Shown here: positions 8,689-17,178 of the stretch, piece by piece | How positions within the stretch are numbered: the first letter of the stretch is position 1 | Layout of the letters: each line of letters opens with the position of its first letter | Made by a program: the position numbers and the translations under genes | Notes under the pieces: model-generated | Databases searched by the model: none | Told to the model about the DNA's origin: nothing | What the model saw: only the letters and a program-made list of their open reading frames with translations | DNA from: Bradyrhizobium guangzhouense | GTDB taxonomy: Bacteria > Pseudomonadota > Alphaproteobacteria > Rhizobiales > Xanthobacteraceae | Reading direction: 5' to 3' | Assembly (NCBI RefSeq): GCF_004114955.1 | Contig: NZ_CP030053.1 | Span: forward strand, 2,356,001 to 2,420,000 | Length of the DNA: 64,000 bases

Positions 8689-9888
8689 ATGACCGTGCAC
8701 ACTGGAAGGCATTTTCTCCAGATTCCAGGACCGACCAACGTGCCCGACCGCGTGTTGCGGGCAATGGACATGCCGACGCTGGACCATCGCGGTCCGGAGT
8801 TCGCCGAGCTCGGTTTTGCGGTCCTCGCCTCGCTGCAGCGGGTGTTCCGCACCAAGCAGCCCGTGATCATCTTCCCCTCGTCGGGCACCGGCGCCTGGGA
8901 GGCGGCGATGGTCAACGTGTTCGCCCCCGGTGACAAGGTGTTGATGTGCGAGACCGGCCAGTTCGCCGTGCTGTGGCGCGGCATCGCGGGCAAGTTCAAG
9001 CTCGATGTCGACTTCATCCCGAGCGACTGGCGCCATGGTGCCGACCTCGCCGAGATGGAGAAGCGCCTTGCCGCCGACAAGCAGCACGCCATCAAGGCGG
9101 TCTGCGTCGTCCACAACGAGACCTCGACCGGCTGCGTGACGCCGCCGCTGGAGGTGCGCAAGCTGCTCGACCGCGTCAAGCATCCGGCGCTGCTGATGGT
9201 CGACACCATCTCCGGCCTCGGCTCGATGGAATATGAGCACGACGCCTGGGGCATCGACGTCTCGGTCGCGGGCTCGCAGAAGGGCCTGATGCTGCCGCCC
9301 GGCCTCGGCTTCAACGCCGTCTCCGAGAAGGCGCTCAACGTCGCCAAGGCCAATCCCGGCATGCGCTCCTACTGGGACTGGCAGGAAGTGATCAGCTTCA
9401 ACAAGCTCGGCACCTTCCCCTATACGCCTGCGACCAATCTGCTCTACGGCCTGCGGGAAGCGGTGAAGATGCTCGAGGAGGAAGGCCTCGAGAATGTCTG
9501 GTCCCGCCACAAGCGCCACAGCGCGGCGACGCGCGCGGCGGCCAAGGTCTGGGGCCTGGAGACGCAATGCGTCGATCCCGCCGCGCATTCGCCGGCGCTG
9601 ACCGGCGTACGCGTGCCCGATGGCTTCGACGCCGACGCCTTCCGCAAGGTGGTGCTGGAAAACTTCGACATGTCGCTCGGCACCGGCCTGAACAAGGTCA
9701 AGGGCAAAGTGTTCCGCATCGGCCATATCGGCCATTTGAACGATCTGATGCTGATGGGCACGCTCGCCGGCGTCGAGATGGGCCTGGATCTTGCAAAGAT
9801 TCCGCACCGGGGCGGCGGCGTATTGGCGGCCATGGACGTCCTGAAGGGACGTGACGCGGTGCCGATGGCCAAGGCCCAAGTGGCTTGA
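8689..9888 (+). CDS. sgaA: Serine/alanine--glyoxylate aminotransferase family protein
   Basis: A 399-residue class V PLP aminotransferase. The N-terminal GRHFLQIPGPTNVPDRVL is the typical start of serine-glyoxylate and alanine-glyoxylate aminotransferases. FPSSGTGAWEAAMVN binds the cofactor phosphate region, VDTISGLGSMEYEHDAWGID contains the Asp that pairs with the pyridine nitrogen, and SVAGSQKGLMLPPGLGF carries the Schiff-base Lys (residue 198). The family transfers amino groups between serine, alanine or other donors and glyoxylate. The product pairs here with a downstream crotonase-fold gene (32-bp gap) and a divergent hydroxyacid dehydrogenase, so the real substrate may be a different 2-oxoacid. 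Symbol by family resemblance. Confidence 0.85.
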   Translation: MTVHTGRHFLQIPGPTNVPDRVLRAMDMPTLDHRGPEFAELGFAVLASLQRVFRTKQPVIIFPSSGTGAWEAAMVNVFAPGDKVLMCETGQFAVLWRGIAGKFKLDVDFIPSDWRHGADLAEMEKRLAADKQHAIKAVCVVHNETSTGCVTPPLEVRKLLDRVKHPALLMVDTISGLGSMEYEHDAWGIDVSVAGSQKGLMLPPGLGFNAVSEKALNVAKANPGMRSYWDWQEVISFNKLGTFPYTPATNLLYGLREAVKMLEEEGLENVWSRHKRHSAATRAAAKVWGLETQCVDPAAHSPALTGVRVPDGFDADAFRKVVLENFDMSLGTGLNKVKGKVFRIGHIGHLNDLMLMGTLAGVEMGLDLAKIPHRGGGVLAAMDVLKGRDAVPMAKAQVA

Positions 9889-9920
9889 ACGATCTGACCT
9901 GAAGAAGAAGTGAGCGCGCG

Positions 9921-10718
9921 ATGAACGCACCGGCGACGACCAACGAAGACCTGCTCTACTCCGTCACTGATGGCATCGCGCGGATCACCTTCAACCGTCC
10001 CCAGGCGCGCAACGCCATGACCTTCGCCATGTATGATCGCATGGCGGAGATCTGCCAGGAGATCAACGCCGACCGTTCGATCAAGGCGCTGATTCTCACC
10101 GGCGCCGGCGACAAGGCGTTTGCGTCAGGCACCGACATTTCCCAGTTCCGCGCCTTCAAGACGGCGCAGGACGCGCTCGACTACGAGGCGCGGATCGACC
10201 GCGTGCTCGGCACGCTCGAACAGTGCCGCGTGCCCGTGATCGCGGCCATTGCGGGGGCTTGCACCGGCGGCGGCGCCGGTATCGCCGCCTGCTGCGATCT
10301 TCGCATCGGCACCGAAACGACGCGCATGGGCTTTCCGATCGCACGCACGCTCGGCAACTGCCTGTCGATGTCCAACATCAGCCGCGTCGTCGCGCTGGTC
10401 GGCCCGGCCCGCACCAAGGACCTGATCTTCAGAGCGCGCCTGGTCGAAGCGCAGGAAGCGCTATCGCTCGGCCTGCTCACCGAAATCGTGCCTGACGTCG
10501 AGACGCTGCAGCGCCGCGCGGACGAGACCGCAAAGCTGGTCGCGAGCCATGCGCCGCTGACGCTGGAGACGACCAAGGAAGCGGTGCGCCGCATCCGGCC
10601 CACGCTGTCGCGCGAACAGGGCGAGGACCTCATCCTCAAAGCCTATATGAGCGAAGATTTCCGCGAGGGCATGGACGCCTTCCTCAACAAGCGTGCGCCA
10701 AACTGGAAGGGCAAATAG
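9921..10718 (+). CDS. Enoyl-CoA hydratase/isomerase (crotonase) family protein
   Basis: A 265-residue crotonase-fold protein following the aminotransferase by 32 bp. GDKAFASGTDISQF forms the first part of the CoA and oxyanion pocket and AGACTGGGAGIAACCDLRIG the second. Aligned by eye with classic enoyl-CoA hydratase, the two catalytic glutamates are absent: Gly120 sits where the GGGCE glutamate is expected, and Ile140 (GFPIARTLG) where the QPE glutamate is expected. The protein may therefore be a hydrolase, isomerase, decarboxylase or other crotonase variant. A partial decayed copy lies at 12122-12490. Confidence 0.85.
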   Translation: MNAPATTNEDLLYSVTDGIARITFNRPQARNAMTFAMYDRMAEICQEINADRSIKALILTGAGDKAFASGTDISQFRAFKTAQDALDYEARIDRVLGTLEQCRVPVIAAIAGACTGGGAGIAACCDLRIGTETTRMGFPIARTLGNCLSMSNISRVVALVGPARTKDLIFRARLVEAQEALSLGLLTEIVPDVETLQRRADETAKLVASHAPLTLETTKEAVRRIRPTLSREQGEDLILKAYMSEDFREGMDAFLNKRAPNWKGK

Positions 10719-11010
10719 CCTGCCAACTTTAAACAACAAACCTGGTGCTATCGGGTTATAGATCCTTCCTAGTGCCGATATCATTCCACTACGCCTATGT
10801 CTGGCGAATTTCGGCAGGCAGCTGCATCAATGAGCCACACCTCATCTGAACTCTGGAGCAACTCGACAATAAGTGCAGCGAGGCTTGCAATGTTGCGGTG
10901 AGTGGCGCTTCAGAACCACGGAGCTTTCGGCACGCCTGAAAAAATTATTGATTCCAACCAAGAACTTCGGCGCGTAACCGGACGATTTAATACCCTGTTT
11001 GGCGTGGAGC
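10719..11010. other. Intergenic DNA, AT-richer than surroundings
   Basis: No gene is recognised between the crotonase gene and the small minus-strand genes. Short frames occur on both strands but lack coding character. The composition is visibly more AT-rich than the neighbouring catabolic genes, which fits acquired or decaying DNA. Confidence 0.4.
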
Positions 11011-11229
11011 TCAATTTGACCGGCGGTGATACCAAGGTGCTCGTCCACACATGGCTTCAGATTCTGCACCCTCAAAAGGCAGAAGTTTTGGCGCCACTCC
11101 TGTATCTTTCACGTCTTTTGGGTGGCCGAATCGACCAGAGCGTATGATGAAATCGCCTCGCGTAGTTAGACTCTCTCCATTGTCGACAACGGCGACTTCG
11201 ATCTCAACGTCTCCAAATCGAACGAAGCG
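11011..11229 (-). pseudogene. Coding-like frame downstream of an in-frame stop
   Basis: Directly after the TAA that ends the 11230-11430 gene, the same minus-strand frame stays open for 72 codons and reads like protein: RFGDVEIEVAVVDNGESL, then GDFIIRSGRFGHPKDVKD, ending at 11011. It has no good start codon near its beginning. It may be the second half of a longer ancestral gene cut by the stop, or an unrelated remnant. No family is recognised. Confidence 0.3.
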
Positions 11230-11430
11230 TTAACGCCTCGCTTGTGGCATGCGTCTGGCCCAACGGGCCTTGGCGGCTTTCCGAGCTATTTCCCGCCGCT
11301 CGACGTCTGATAGCGAGGCTGCTCTCGCGATGCCGCCAGCGGCTCGAGCGGGAACTCCCCAATGCACTTTTCGTCGTGTCCTCCGCCCCTCGTGGTCGTG
11401 GTCCAAACTTACCTTCCTACGCATATTCAT
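11230..11430 (-). CDS. Small basic hypothetical protein
   Basis: A 66-residue very basic protein. The C-terminal LSDVERREIARKAAKARWAR resembles a short helical motif (RxxIARKAAKARWA) seen at the ends of many small proteobacterial proteins and plasmid-associated proteins, where it is likely to bind nucleic acid or form a charged helix. No signal peptide or membrane segment is present. The frame continues past its stop as coding-like sequence. It could be a genuine small gene or the N-terminal part of a broken longer one. Confidence 0.45.
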   Translation of the reverse strand: MNMRRKVSLDHDHEGRRTRRKVHWGVPARAAGGIARAASLSDVERREIARKAAKARWARRMPQARR

Positions 11431-11498
11431 GCTTCAGCAATATTGACAGATTAGAAAATTGCAACCCTCCAAAAATGAGCTTACTGGGGCGCGCCAAT

Positions 11499-11852
11499 TT
11501 ACGAAGCGAGCAACGCCGGATCATTTAGTATGGTCTTAACCAATTCAGGTGAGGCGCACTGCCAAACTGCTGTGCAAAATGCTTTCAGCATCACGTCCTG
11601 GCACCTAATTTCTGGAACCGGCTGAAATCTTGCCGCGAGAGCCTGGGCAACACTGAGTGCCTGGTATATATCCTGTTCCCGGTAGAGCTTTAGACCAAAG
11701 ACGCTTCCCAACAACCCGCCCCAAAAGCTGGGCTTGTGAGAACGTATTAAAACGCCCCTCCTGCCGACAGAGATCCAACAAGCGTCCCCGCTCTCGAGGA
11801 TGATCGTCGCGTCGTGGCCGAATTTTTCGTTGATGTAAAGCAGTCGTGGCAT
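11499..11852 (-). CDS. Hypothetical protein, 117 residues
   Basis: A small protein of unknown function. The N-terminus (LLYINEKFGHDATIILESGD) alternates hydrophobic residues like beta strands and is followed by WISVGRRGVLIRSHKPSF and a Gly/Phe-rich loop. The C-terminal half (IYQALSVAQALAARFQ, then MLKAFCTAVWQCAS) is helical. There is no export signal. It lies alone in a decayed region between two copies of crotonase sequence. I do not recognise the family, but base composition and residue pattern look coding. Confidence 0.55.
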   Translation of the reverse strand: MPRLLYINEKFGHDATIILESGDACWISVGRRGVLIRSHKPSFWGGLLGSVFGLKLYREQDIYQALSVAQALAARFQPVPEIRCQDVMLKAFCTAVWQCASPELVKTILNDPALLAS

Positions 11853-12121
11853 CAGTTCATCACTCCAGCCGCTTCATTTCGGAAATGCCATTTAGTCGAT
11901 ACGACTTAACGAGGACTTCTGTGGGCCCATTAAGACCATTGACTACTTTCTCCGTACCTCGGGTCGAATGGGTCGCTTGCCATTTAGTTGCACTAAGCGT
12001 GTCTCGTTTCAAACCCCATCCAGAGTCAAGTTCGGACAGTTTGCACTAGGCTGAATTCGACAGCACAATCATCGCTGAACTTCCAATTTAGACAAGCCCG
12101 TGCAGGGCCAGGTGACCGTGA

Positions 12122-12490
12122 CGGCCGGTATCGCCGCTGCTGCGATCTTCGCATCGGCACCGAAACGATGCGCATGGGCTTTCCGATCGCACGCACGCTC
12201 GGTAGCTGCCGGTCGATGTCCAACATCAGCCGCGTCGTCGCGCTGGTCGGCCCGGCCCGCTCACCGAAATCGTGCCTGACGTCGAGACGCTGCAGCGCCG
12301 CGCGGACGAGACCCCCAAGCTGGTCGCGAGCCATGCGCCGCTGACGCTGGAGACGACCAAGGAAGCGGTGCGCCGCATCCGGCCCACGCTGTCGCGCGAA
12401 CAGTTCCTCAAAGCCTATATGAGCGAAGACTTCCGCGAGGGCGTGGACGCTTTCCTCAACAAGCGCACGCCGGTCCGGAAGGGCAAATAG
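12122..12490 (+). pseudogene. Partial duplicate of the crotonase-family gene
   Basis: This stretch repeats the sequence of 10276-10718 with few substitutions, but it lacks the 5' half of the gene and carries two internal deletions. One, after GGCCCGGCCCGC near 12260, removes the bases between ACCAAGG and GGCCTGC of the parent. The other, after CGCGAACAG near 12403, removes about 15 bases. A 1-nt loss near 12137 shifts the frame. The surviving readable end (72 codons from 12272) matches the parent C-terminus apart from a few residues. It is a dead copy from a local duplication or recombination. Confidence 0.85.
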
Positions 12491-13054
12491 CGCCCGCGCG
12501 GTGCTTTTCGCGCCGCTGCTTTGTGGTGGCGCGACAGGCGAAGCGTTCACGACGTCAACCGTCAGTCGTTTCCCGCACTGCACTTGCGATAAATCCGTTC
12601 GGCGGTTCCTTTCCTCGGAACCGCAGACCTGCGCCTGCCGTTCTCTGCGTTCACGTTGACGACACAGCGAGCTCGGGCATAAGATCGTGGAGGTTGCATT
12701 CCACCGTTCCGTTTTTTGAGACAGCGGGCCCGGTGATACCAAGTCAACTCGAATTGGGCGATATGAGTGATGCGTGCTGCAACCGGACGTCATTGAAGTG
12801 AAATTGAACTGAAAAACTAGCCAAGTACGTTCGACGACGCGGGCCGCGCCAAATTCATTGCTGATGACCATCCCGACGCCAGCACGGCCTCGCGAACAAG
12901 CCAAGACTCCTAAAACAAGACTCTTAAACCTGGACTGACAGGGCTTTTAAGTCAGGAAGGCTGAGGCACGTCCGATTTCTCGGACCGATTAGTCGCGTCG
13001 CCGTGTCCTCAATGCGGCGGCGCCTTCGTGGGCAAACGCAGGCAGGGATTCTCC
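12491..13054. other. Intergenic region upstream of the VCBS adhesin
   Basis: About 560 bp with no supported gene. It contains the leader of the adhesin gene. Short frames on either strand have no coding signature. Confidence 0.4.
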
Positions 13055-16000
13055 ATGACCAATCATACGCCGGTTTTCACCTCGTCGTCCGCGACGGGCA
13101 GCTTCACCGAATTTGCCGACACCACCGATTCGGCGGCGCTGCACACGCTGTCGGGCACGATGAACTTCAAGGATAGCGACAAGACCGACACCCACACGAC
13201 GTCGGCGCTGCTGCAATCGGCAGTGCTGTCCAGTGGTACGATCATTCCGGCAACGTCACTGGCGGATTTCCAGACCGCGATGCAATCGCAGATTCTCAGC
13301 GATTCCAACGGCTCGGGTCAGCTCAAATGGAATTTCAGCGACGCTGACGACGATTTCGATTTTCTCTCCAAGAATCAGACGCTGACGCTGACCTACGACA
13401 TCACGGTCTCCGACAATCACGGCGGCACCGCGATCCAGACCGTCAGGGTCGTCGTGACCGGCACCGACGACAAGCCTGTCTTCAACATGACCACGATGGC
13501 GACAGTCACCGAGCAGGCCAACCAGACGCTGTCGCTGTCGCCGGACACCGTCCACGTTGCGCTGAATTTCACCGACGACGATCTCACCAACACCGGCTAT
13601 ACCGCGTCGGTGATCGGCGTCTCCGCCTCCGGGGCCACCGCGGGCCTGTTGTCGGGCCCGCTCGGCGCCGCCGAGCTGATGGCGTTCTACCACGTCGACA
13701 ACGTCGTCAAGAATTCCGGCTCGAGCGCCGGCACCATCAACACCACGTTCTCGGCACCCGATCTCGCGTTCGACTATCTCGCGGCGGGACAGCATCTCGA
13801 CATCACCTACACCGTGCAGCTCGACGATCACGCCGGCGGGGCCTCGACGCAGACGGTCACGGTCACCGTGGTCGGCAGCAACGACAAGCCGGTGTACCTG
13901 TCGTGTCCGGAATCCGCCGCGCTGACCGAGGACCAGAATGTCGATCCGTCCGGCAATCTGACCGCGCGCGGCGATCTGTTCTTCGGCGACGTCGACCTCG
14001 CCGACGCGCACACCGTCTCGACCACGGTCAGCGCGTCGCGTTCGGGGGGCGGCGCGATCCCGCTGACGAACGCAGAACTGCTGGCCGCGTTCGGCACCTC
14101 GCTCGAGGATTCGACCGACCACGTGCTCGGTGAGGTCGACTGGAATTTCGCGCTTGCCAATGCCGCGACCAATTTCCTCAGTGGCGGCGAGAAGCTGACG
14201 CTGGTCTACCATGTCACGGTCGACGACGGCCACGGCGGCACCGCCACGCAGGACGTCACCGTCACCATTCTCGGCGTCAACCATCCCGTCGTCATCACCA
14301 GTGGTCCGGAATCCGCAGCCGTTGCCGAGCAGGATGCCACCACGGGCTCGTCGACACCGGACACGACGCCGACCACACCGGCCGGCACGCTCGCCTTCAC
14401 CGACCAGGACACCAGCGACACGCACACCGTGACGGTGGCGCTCGACTCCACCTCCGGGCCGACGCCGCCGGCCGCCACGCAGGCCGATCTTGCCGCTGCG
14501 CTGACGACGGTGCTGCACGATTCCACCGGCACCGGCTCCGGCAGCATCGACTGGAATTTCGCGATTGCCGACAAGGACCTCGATTATCTCGCCTTCAACG
14601 AGACGCTGACGGTGAACTACGACATCAAGGTCGCGGACGGCTCGACCAGCTCGATGCAGACCGTTTCCCTCGTGATCACCGGCGCCAATGATGCGCCGGT
14701 GATCACCAGTGGCTCGCAGAGCGCATCGCTCTCCGAGCAGCCAGGTGTAACCGGTTCGAGCGCGCTCGACTCCACGAGCCCGGTTCCGACCGGGACGTTG
14801 AGCTTCAATGATGCCGATCTGTCAGACGTCCACTCGGTGAGTGCCGGGCTCAATTCGGCGGTGTGGTCGACTTCTGCGGACGTGCCCACCCAGACCCTGA
14901 CCGATCTCCAGACGGCGCTGACAACCGTGCTGCACGATTCAACGGGAACCGGCGCAGGCGGCATCGACTGGACCTTCCGTATTCCGGATGCCGATCTCGA
15001 TTTCCTCAGCCTGGGCGAGACGCTCACCGTGCAATATAACGTCGCAGTCATGGACGAATCAACGAGTTCGTCCCAGACTGTGACTGTTACAATCGACGGC
15101 GCGTCGGACGCTTTCGTGGTAAACCCGTTCACGGTGCACGCGTCGGAGACTTCGTCGCCGGATGCGGGCGTGGCGCTCGCGGCTGGAACGATCGATGATC
15201 TGACACCTCCGGTCGATTTGAGCACACCTAAGACAATCGTTGCGGTCAGTGGCAGCAGCGCCAATGTCGGCGAGCCCGTTGCGGGCAGTTATGGATCACT
15301 GATCATGGGGACGGACGGCTCTTACGGCTACGTCGCCAGTTCGGCCATCGATCCTCTCCAGATTGGTGACCATGTCACCGACCAGTTCAACGTCACGATC
15401 GATGACGGCCATGGCCATCAGGCCACGACCACGCTGACATTCGACATTGCGGGCGCGGACGACCGTCCGGTCATCACGGGCGGAAGCATTACAGGATCCG
15501 TCACGGAGGACGCGGGTGCGCCTGCGATCATCAATGGAGGTTTCGAGACCGGCGACCTAACCGGGTGGACCGTAAGCGGCTCGATCCACATCGTACAGTA
15601 TGAAATTGGCAGCACTTACGGCCACTATTCAGCTCATCTCGCAGCGTCGGGCGGCACGCTCTCCCAGAACATTGCGACGACCTCGGGGCAGCATTACTTC
15701 GTCAGCTTCGATCTCATCGGCGATGCCGATGCGACGCACGCGCCGTTCGCGGTGACCTGGGCCGGAACAACTTTGGTGAATCTCGCGGAGGTGCAGCCCG
15801 GCGTCTATCACTATGCTTTCGACGTTGTCGGCGATCCCTCGAGCACGACGCTGCAGTTCAGCTATGGCGACGACGCAGCCGGCATGATCCTGGACAATGT
15901 CAACGTCAACCCAGCGACCGGACCTGCCACTGCGACCACGTCTGGCGCAATCTCGTTCTCGGACGTCGAGACTGGAGATACCCACGGTGCGAACGCGGTT

Positions 16001-16954
16001 GCGCTCGGCAGCGGCTATGTCGGCACGTTCACGCTCGATCCTGTGATCGAGTCCTCCGGCACCGGTTCTGTTGGCTGGCATTTCACAGTGAACAATGCGG
16101 ATATCCAATTCCTTGGGCAGGGACAGACGCTGACCCAGGATTATCTGGTGACCGTGGCCGATGATCACGGCGGATCCACCGTGCAGGATGTCACCATCAC
16201 GCTCAATGGGACCAACGACGCGCCGACCGCAGTGAGCGACAACGTGGTCAGCAACGCAGGTGCAGGCGGTGTGGTAGACATCCCGTCCTGGGCATTGGCG
16301 TTGAATGACACCGATCCCGACAGCACAGATCACGTGTCGGTCGGTGCTATCACCGGCAACTCTGGCGGCACCGCGGTCGTCGCCGGCGATACTTTCTTCA
16401 TCGACGACGCAACGGCCGGTGGTTCGTTCGACTACACCGCCTTCGACGGGATCACGAACAGCAACAACAGCGCGACGGTCACGGTCAGCAACAACGCGAC
16501 GACGGCCACGACCCTGACTGCCGCCAGCGGCGGCAGCATCCTCCTTGCTACCCAGGGCAATGAGACGATAAACGGGGGAGCCGGTAACGACATTCTGGTG
16601 ACCAGTAGCCTGGGCAACCATGTGCTAACCGGTGGCGGGGGCGACGACATTTTTGCGTTCCGACTGCCACCCGCCAATCCCAACCAGATCACGGACTTCA
16701 ACGACACCATAGAGCACGATCGCATCGCCATTTCCGCGAGCAATTTCGGCGGCGGCATCACGGCCGGAATGGACGTGAATTCGACCTTCGAGACCTCGGC
16801 CGATAACGCTTTCTCCGGCGCGGCTGAATTCCACTTCGACACCGGCAACCAGACGCTCTATTTCAGCGCGGACGGCACGCAAGGCTCGGCGATCGCGGTC
16901 GTGGCGGTCCAGGCTGGCGCCGTGATTAATCCGCACGACATCCTGGTCGTCTAG
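13055..16954 (+). CDS. Giant VCBS/cadherin-like repeat protein with RTX end (type I secreted adhesin)
   Basis: 1299 residues from the ATG at 13055, preceded by GGCAGGG; a GTG at 13028 is an alternative start without a good ribosome site. It has no Sec signal. About seven VCBS-type repeats of roughly 100-130 residues follow, each starting near xPVxxxG and ending near TVTVxGxND. At residues about 827-960 a carbohydrate-binding-like insert (NGGFETGDLTGWTVSGS) interrupts one repeat. A cadherin-like domain (APTAVSDN) follows, then RTX calcium nonapeptides GGAGNDILV and GGGGDDIFAF at about residues 1170-1200, and a hydrophobic C-terminal tail typical of type I secretion signals. It is predicted to be exported by a TolC-type ABC system (not in this window) and to act in surface attachment. 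Confidence 0.88.
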   Translation: MTNHTPVFTSSSATGSFTEFADTTDSAALHTLSGTMNFKDSDKTDTHTTSALLQSAVLSSGTIIPATSLADFQTAMQSQILSDSNGSGQLKWNFSDADDDFDFLSKNQTLTLTYDITVSDNHGGTAIQTVRVVVTGTDDKPVFNMTTMATVTEQANQTLSLSPDTVHVALNFTDDDLTNTGYTASVIGVSASGATAGLLSGPLGAAELMAFYHVDNVVKNSGSSAGTINTTFSAPDLAFDYLAAGQHLDITYTVQLDDHAGGASTQTVTVTVVGSNDKPVYLSCPESAALTEDQNVDPSGNLTARGDLFFGDVDLADAHTVSTTVSASRSGGGAIPLTNAELLAAFGTSLEDSTDHVLGEVDWNFALANAATNFLSGGEKLTLVYHVTVDDGHGGTATQDVTVTILGVNHPVVITSGPESAAVAEQDATTGSSTPDTTPTTPAGTLAFTDQDTSDTHTVTVALDSTSGPTPPAATQADLAAALTTVLHDSTGTGSGSIDWNFAIADKDLDYLAFNETLTVNYDIKVADGSTSSMQTVSLVITGANDAPVITSGSQSASLSEQPGVTGSSALDSTSPVPTGTLSFNDADLSDVHSVSAGLNSAVWSTSADVPTQTLTDLQTALTTVLHDSTGTGAGGIDWTFRIPDADLDFLSLGETLTVQYNVAVMDESTSSSQTVTVTIDGASDAFVVNPFTVHASETSSPDAGVALAAGTIDDLTPPVDLSTPKTIVAVSGSSANVGEPVAGSYGSLIMGTDGSYGYVASSAIDPLQIGDHVTDQFNVTIDDGHGHQATTTLTFDIAGADDRPVITGGSITGSVTEDAGAPAIINGGFETGDLTGWTVSGSIHIVQYEIGSTYGHYSAHLAASGGTLSQNIATTSGQHYFVSFDLIGDADATHAPFAVTWAGTTLVNLAEVQPGVYHYAFDVVGDPSSTTLQFSYGDDAAGMILDNVNVNPATGPATATTSGAISFSDVETGDTHGANAVALGSGYVGTFTLDPVIESSGTGSVGWHFTVNNADIQFLGQGQTLTQDYLVTVADDHGGSTVQDVTITLNGTNDAPTAVSDNVVSNAGAGGVVDIPSWALALNDTDPDSTDHVSVGAITGNSGGTAVVAGDTFFIDDATAGGSFDYTAFDGITNSNNSATVTVSNNATTATTLTAASGGSILLATQGNETINGGAGNDILVTSSLGNHVLTGGGGDDIFAFRLPPANPNQITDFNDTIEHDRIAISASNFGGGITAGMDVNSTFETSADNAFSGAAEFHFDTGNQTLYFSADGTQGSAIAVVAVQAGAVINPHDILVV

Positions 16955-16980
16955 CCGCACACATCGGCTTTGCTGGAAGC

Positions 16981-17012
16981 GCGCGGGCTCCGCAAGGGGC
17001 CCGCGCTTTTTT
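16981..17012 (+). terminator. Rho-independent terminator after the adhesin gene
   Basis: An 8-bp GC stem (GCGCGGGC at 16981-16988 with GCCCGCGC at 16999-17006), a loop of about 10 bases and a run of six T at 17007-17012. It sits 27 bp after the adhesin stop codon and separates it from the transporter operon. Confidence 0.85.
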
Positions 17013-17178
17013 GCCGGGCCCGCCGCGCTTGCAATCGATCTCATTCCAAAGTCATAGGAGGGGCGGCGCCGGGCGGCTTGAACTGGCAGGCGTTCGCCCG
17101 CACAATGCCGGTCGTCTCTGGCTTTCACGAATTGCCAATCCGAACAAGAACATAGACAAGAATCTGGAGTCAACGCGC

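Noticed and set aside
8206..9930. A 574-codon minus-strand frame
   Set aside because: It is antisense to the aminotransferase gene and overlaps the start of the FAD oxidoreductase in another frame; residue pattern is that of a shadow frame.
13256..14518. A 420-codon minus-strand frame
   Set aside because: It is antisense to VCBS repeats of the adhesin; composition is that of a shadow frame.
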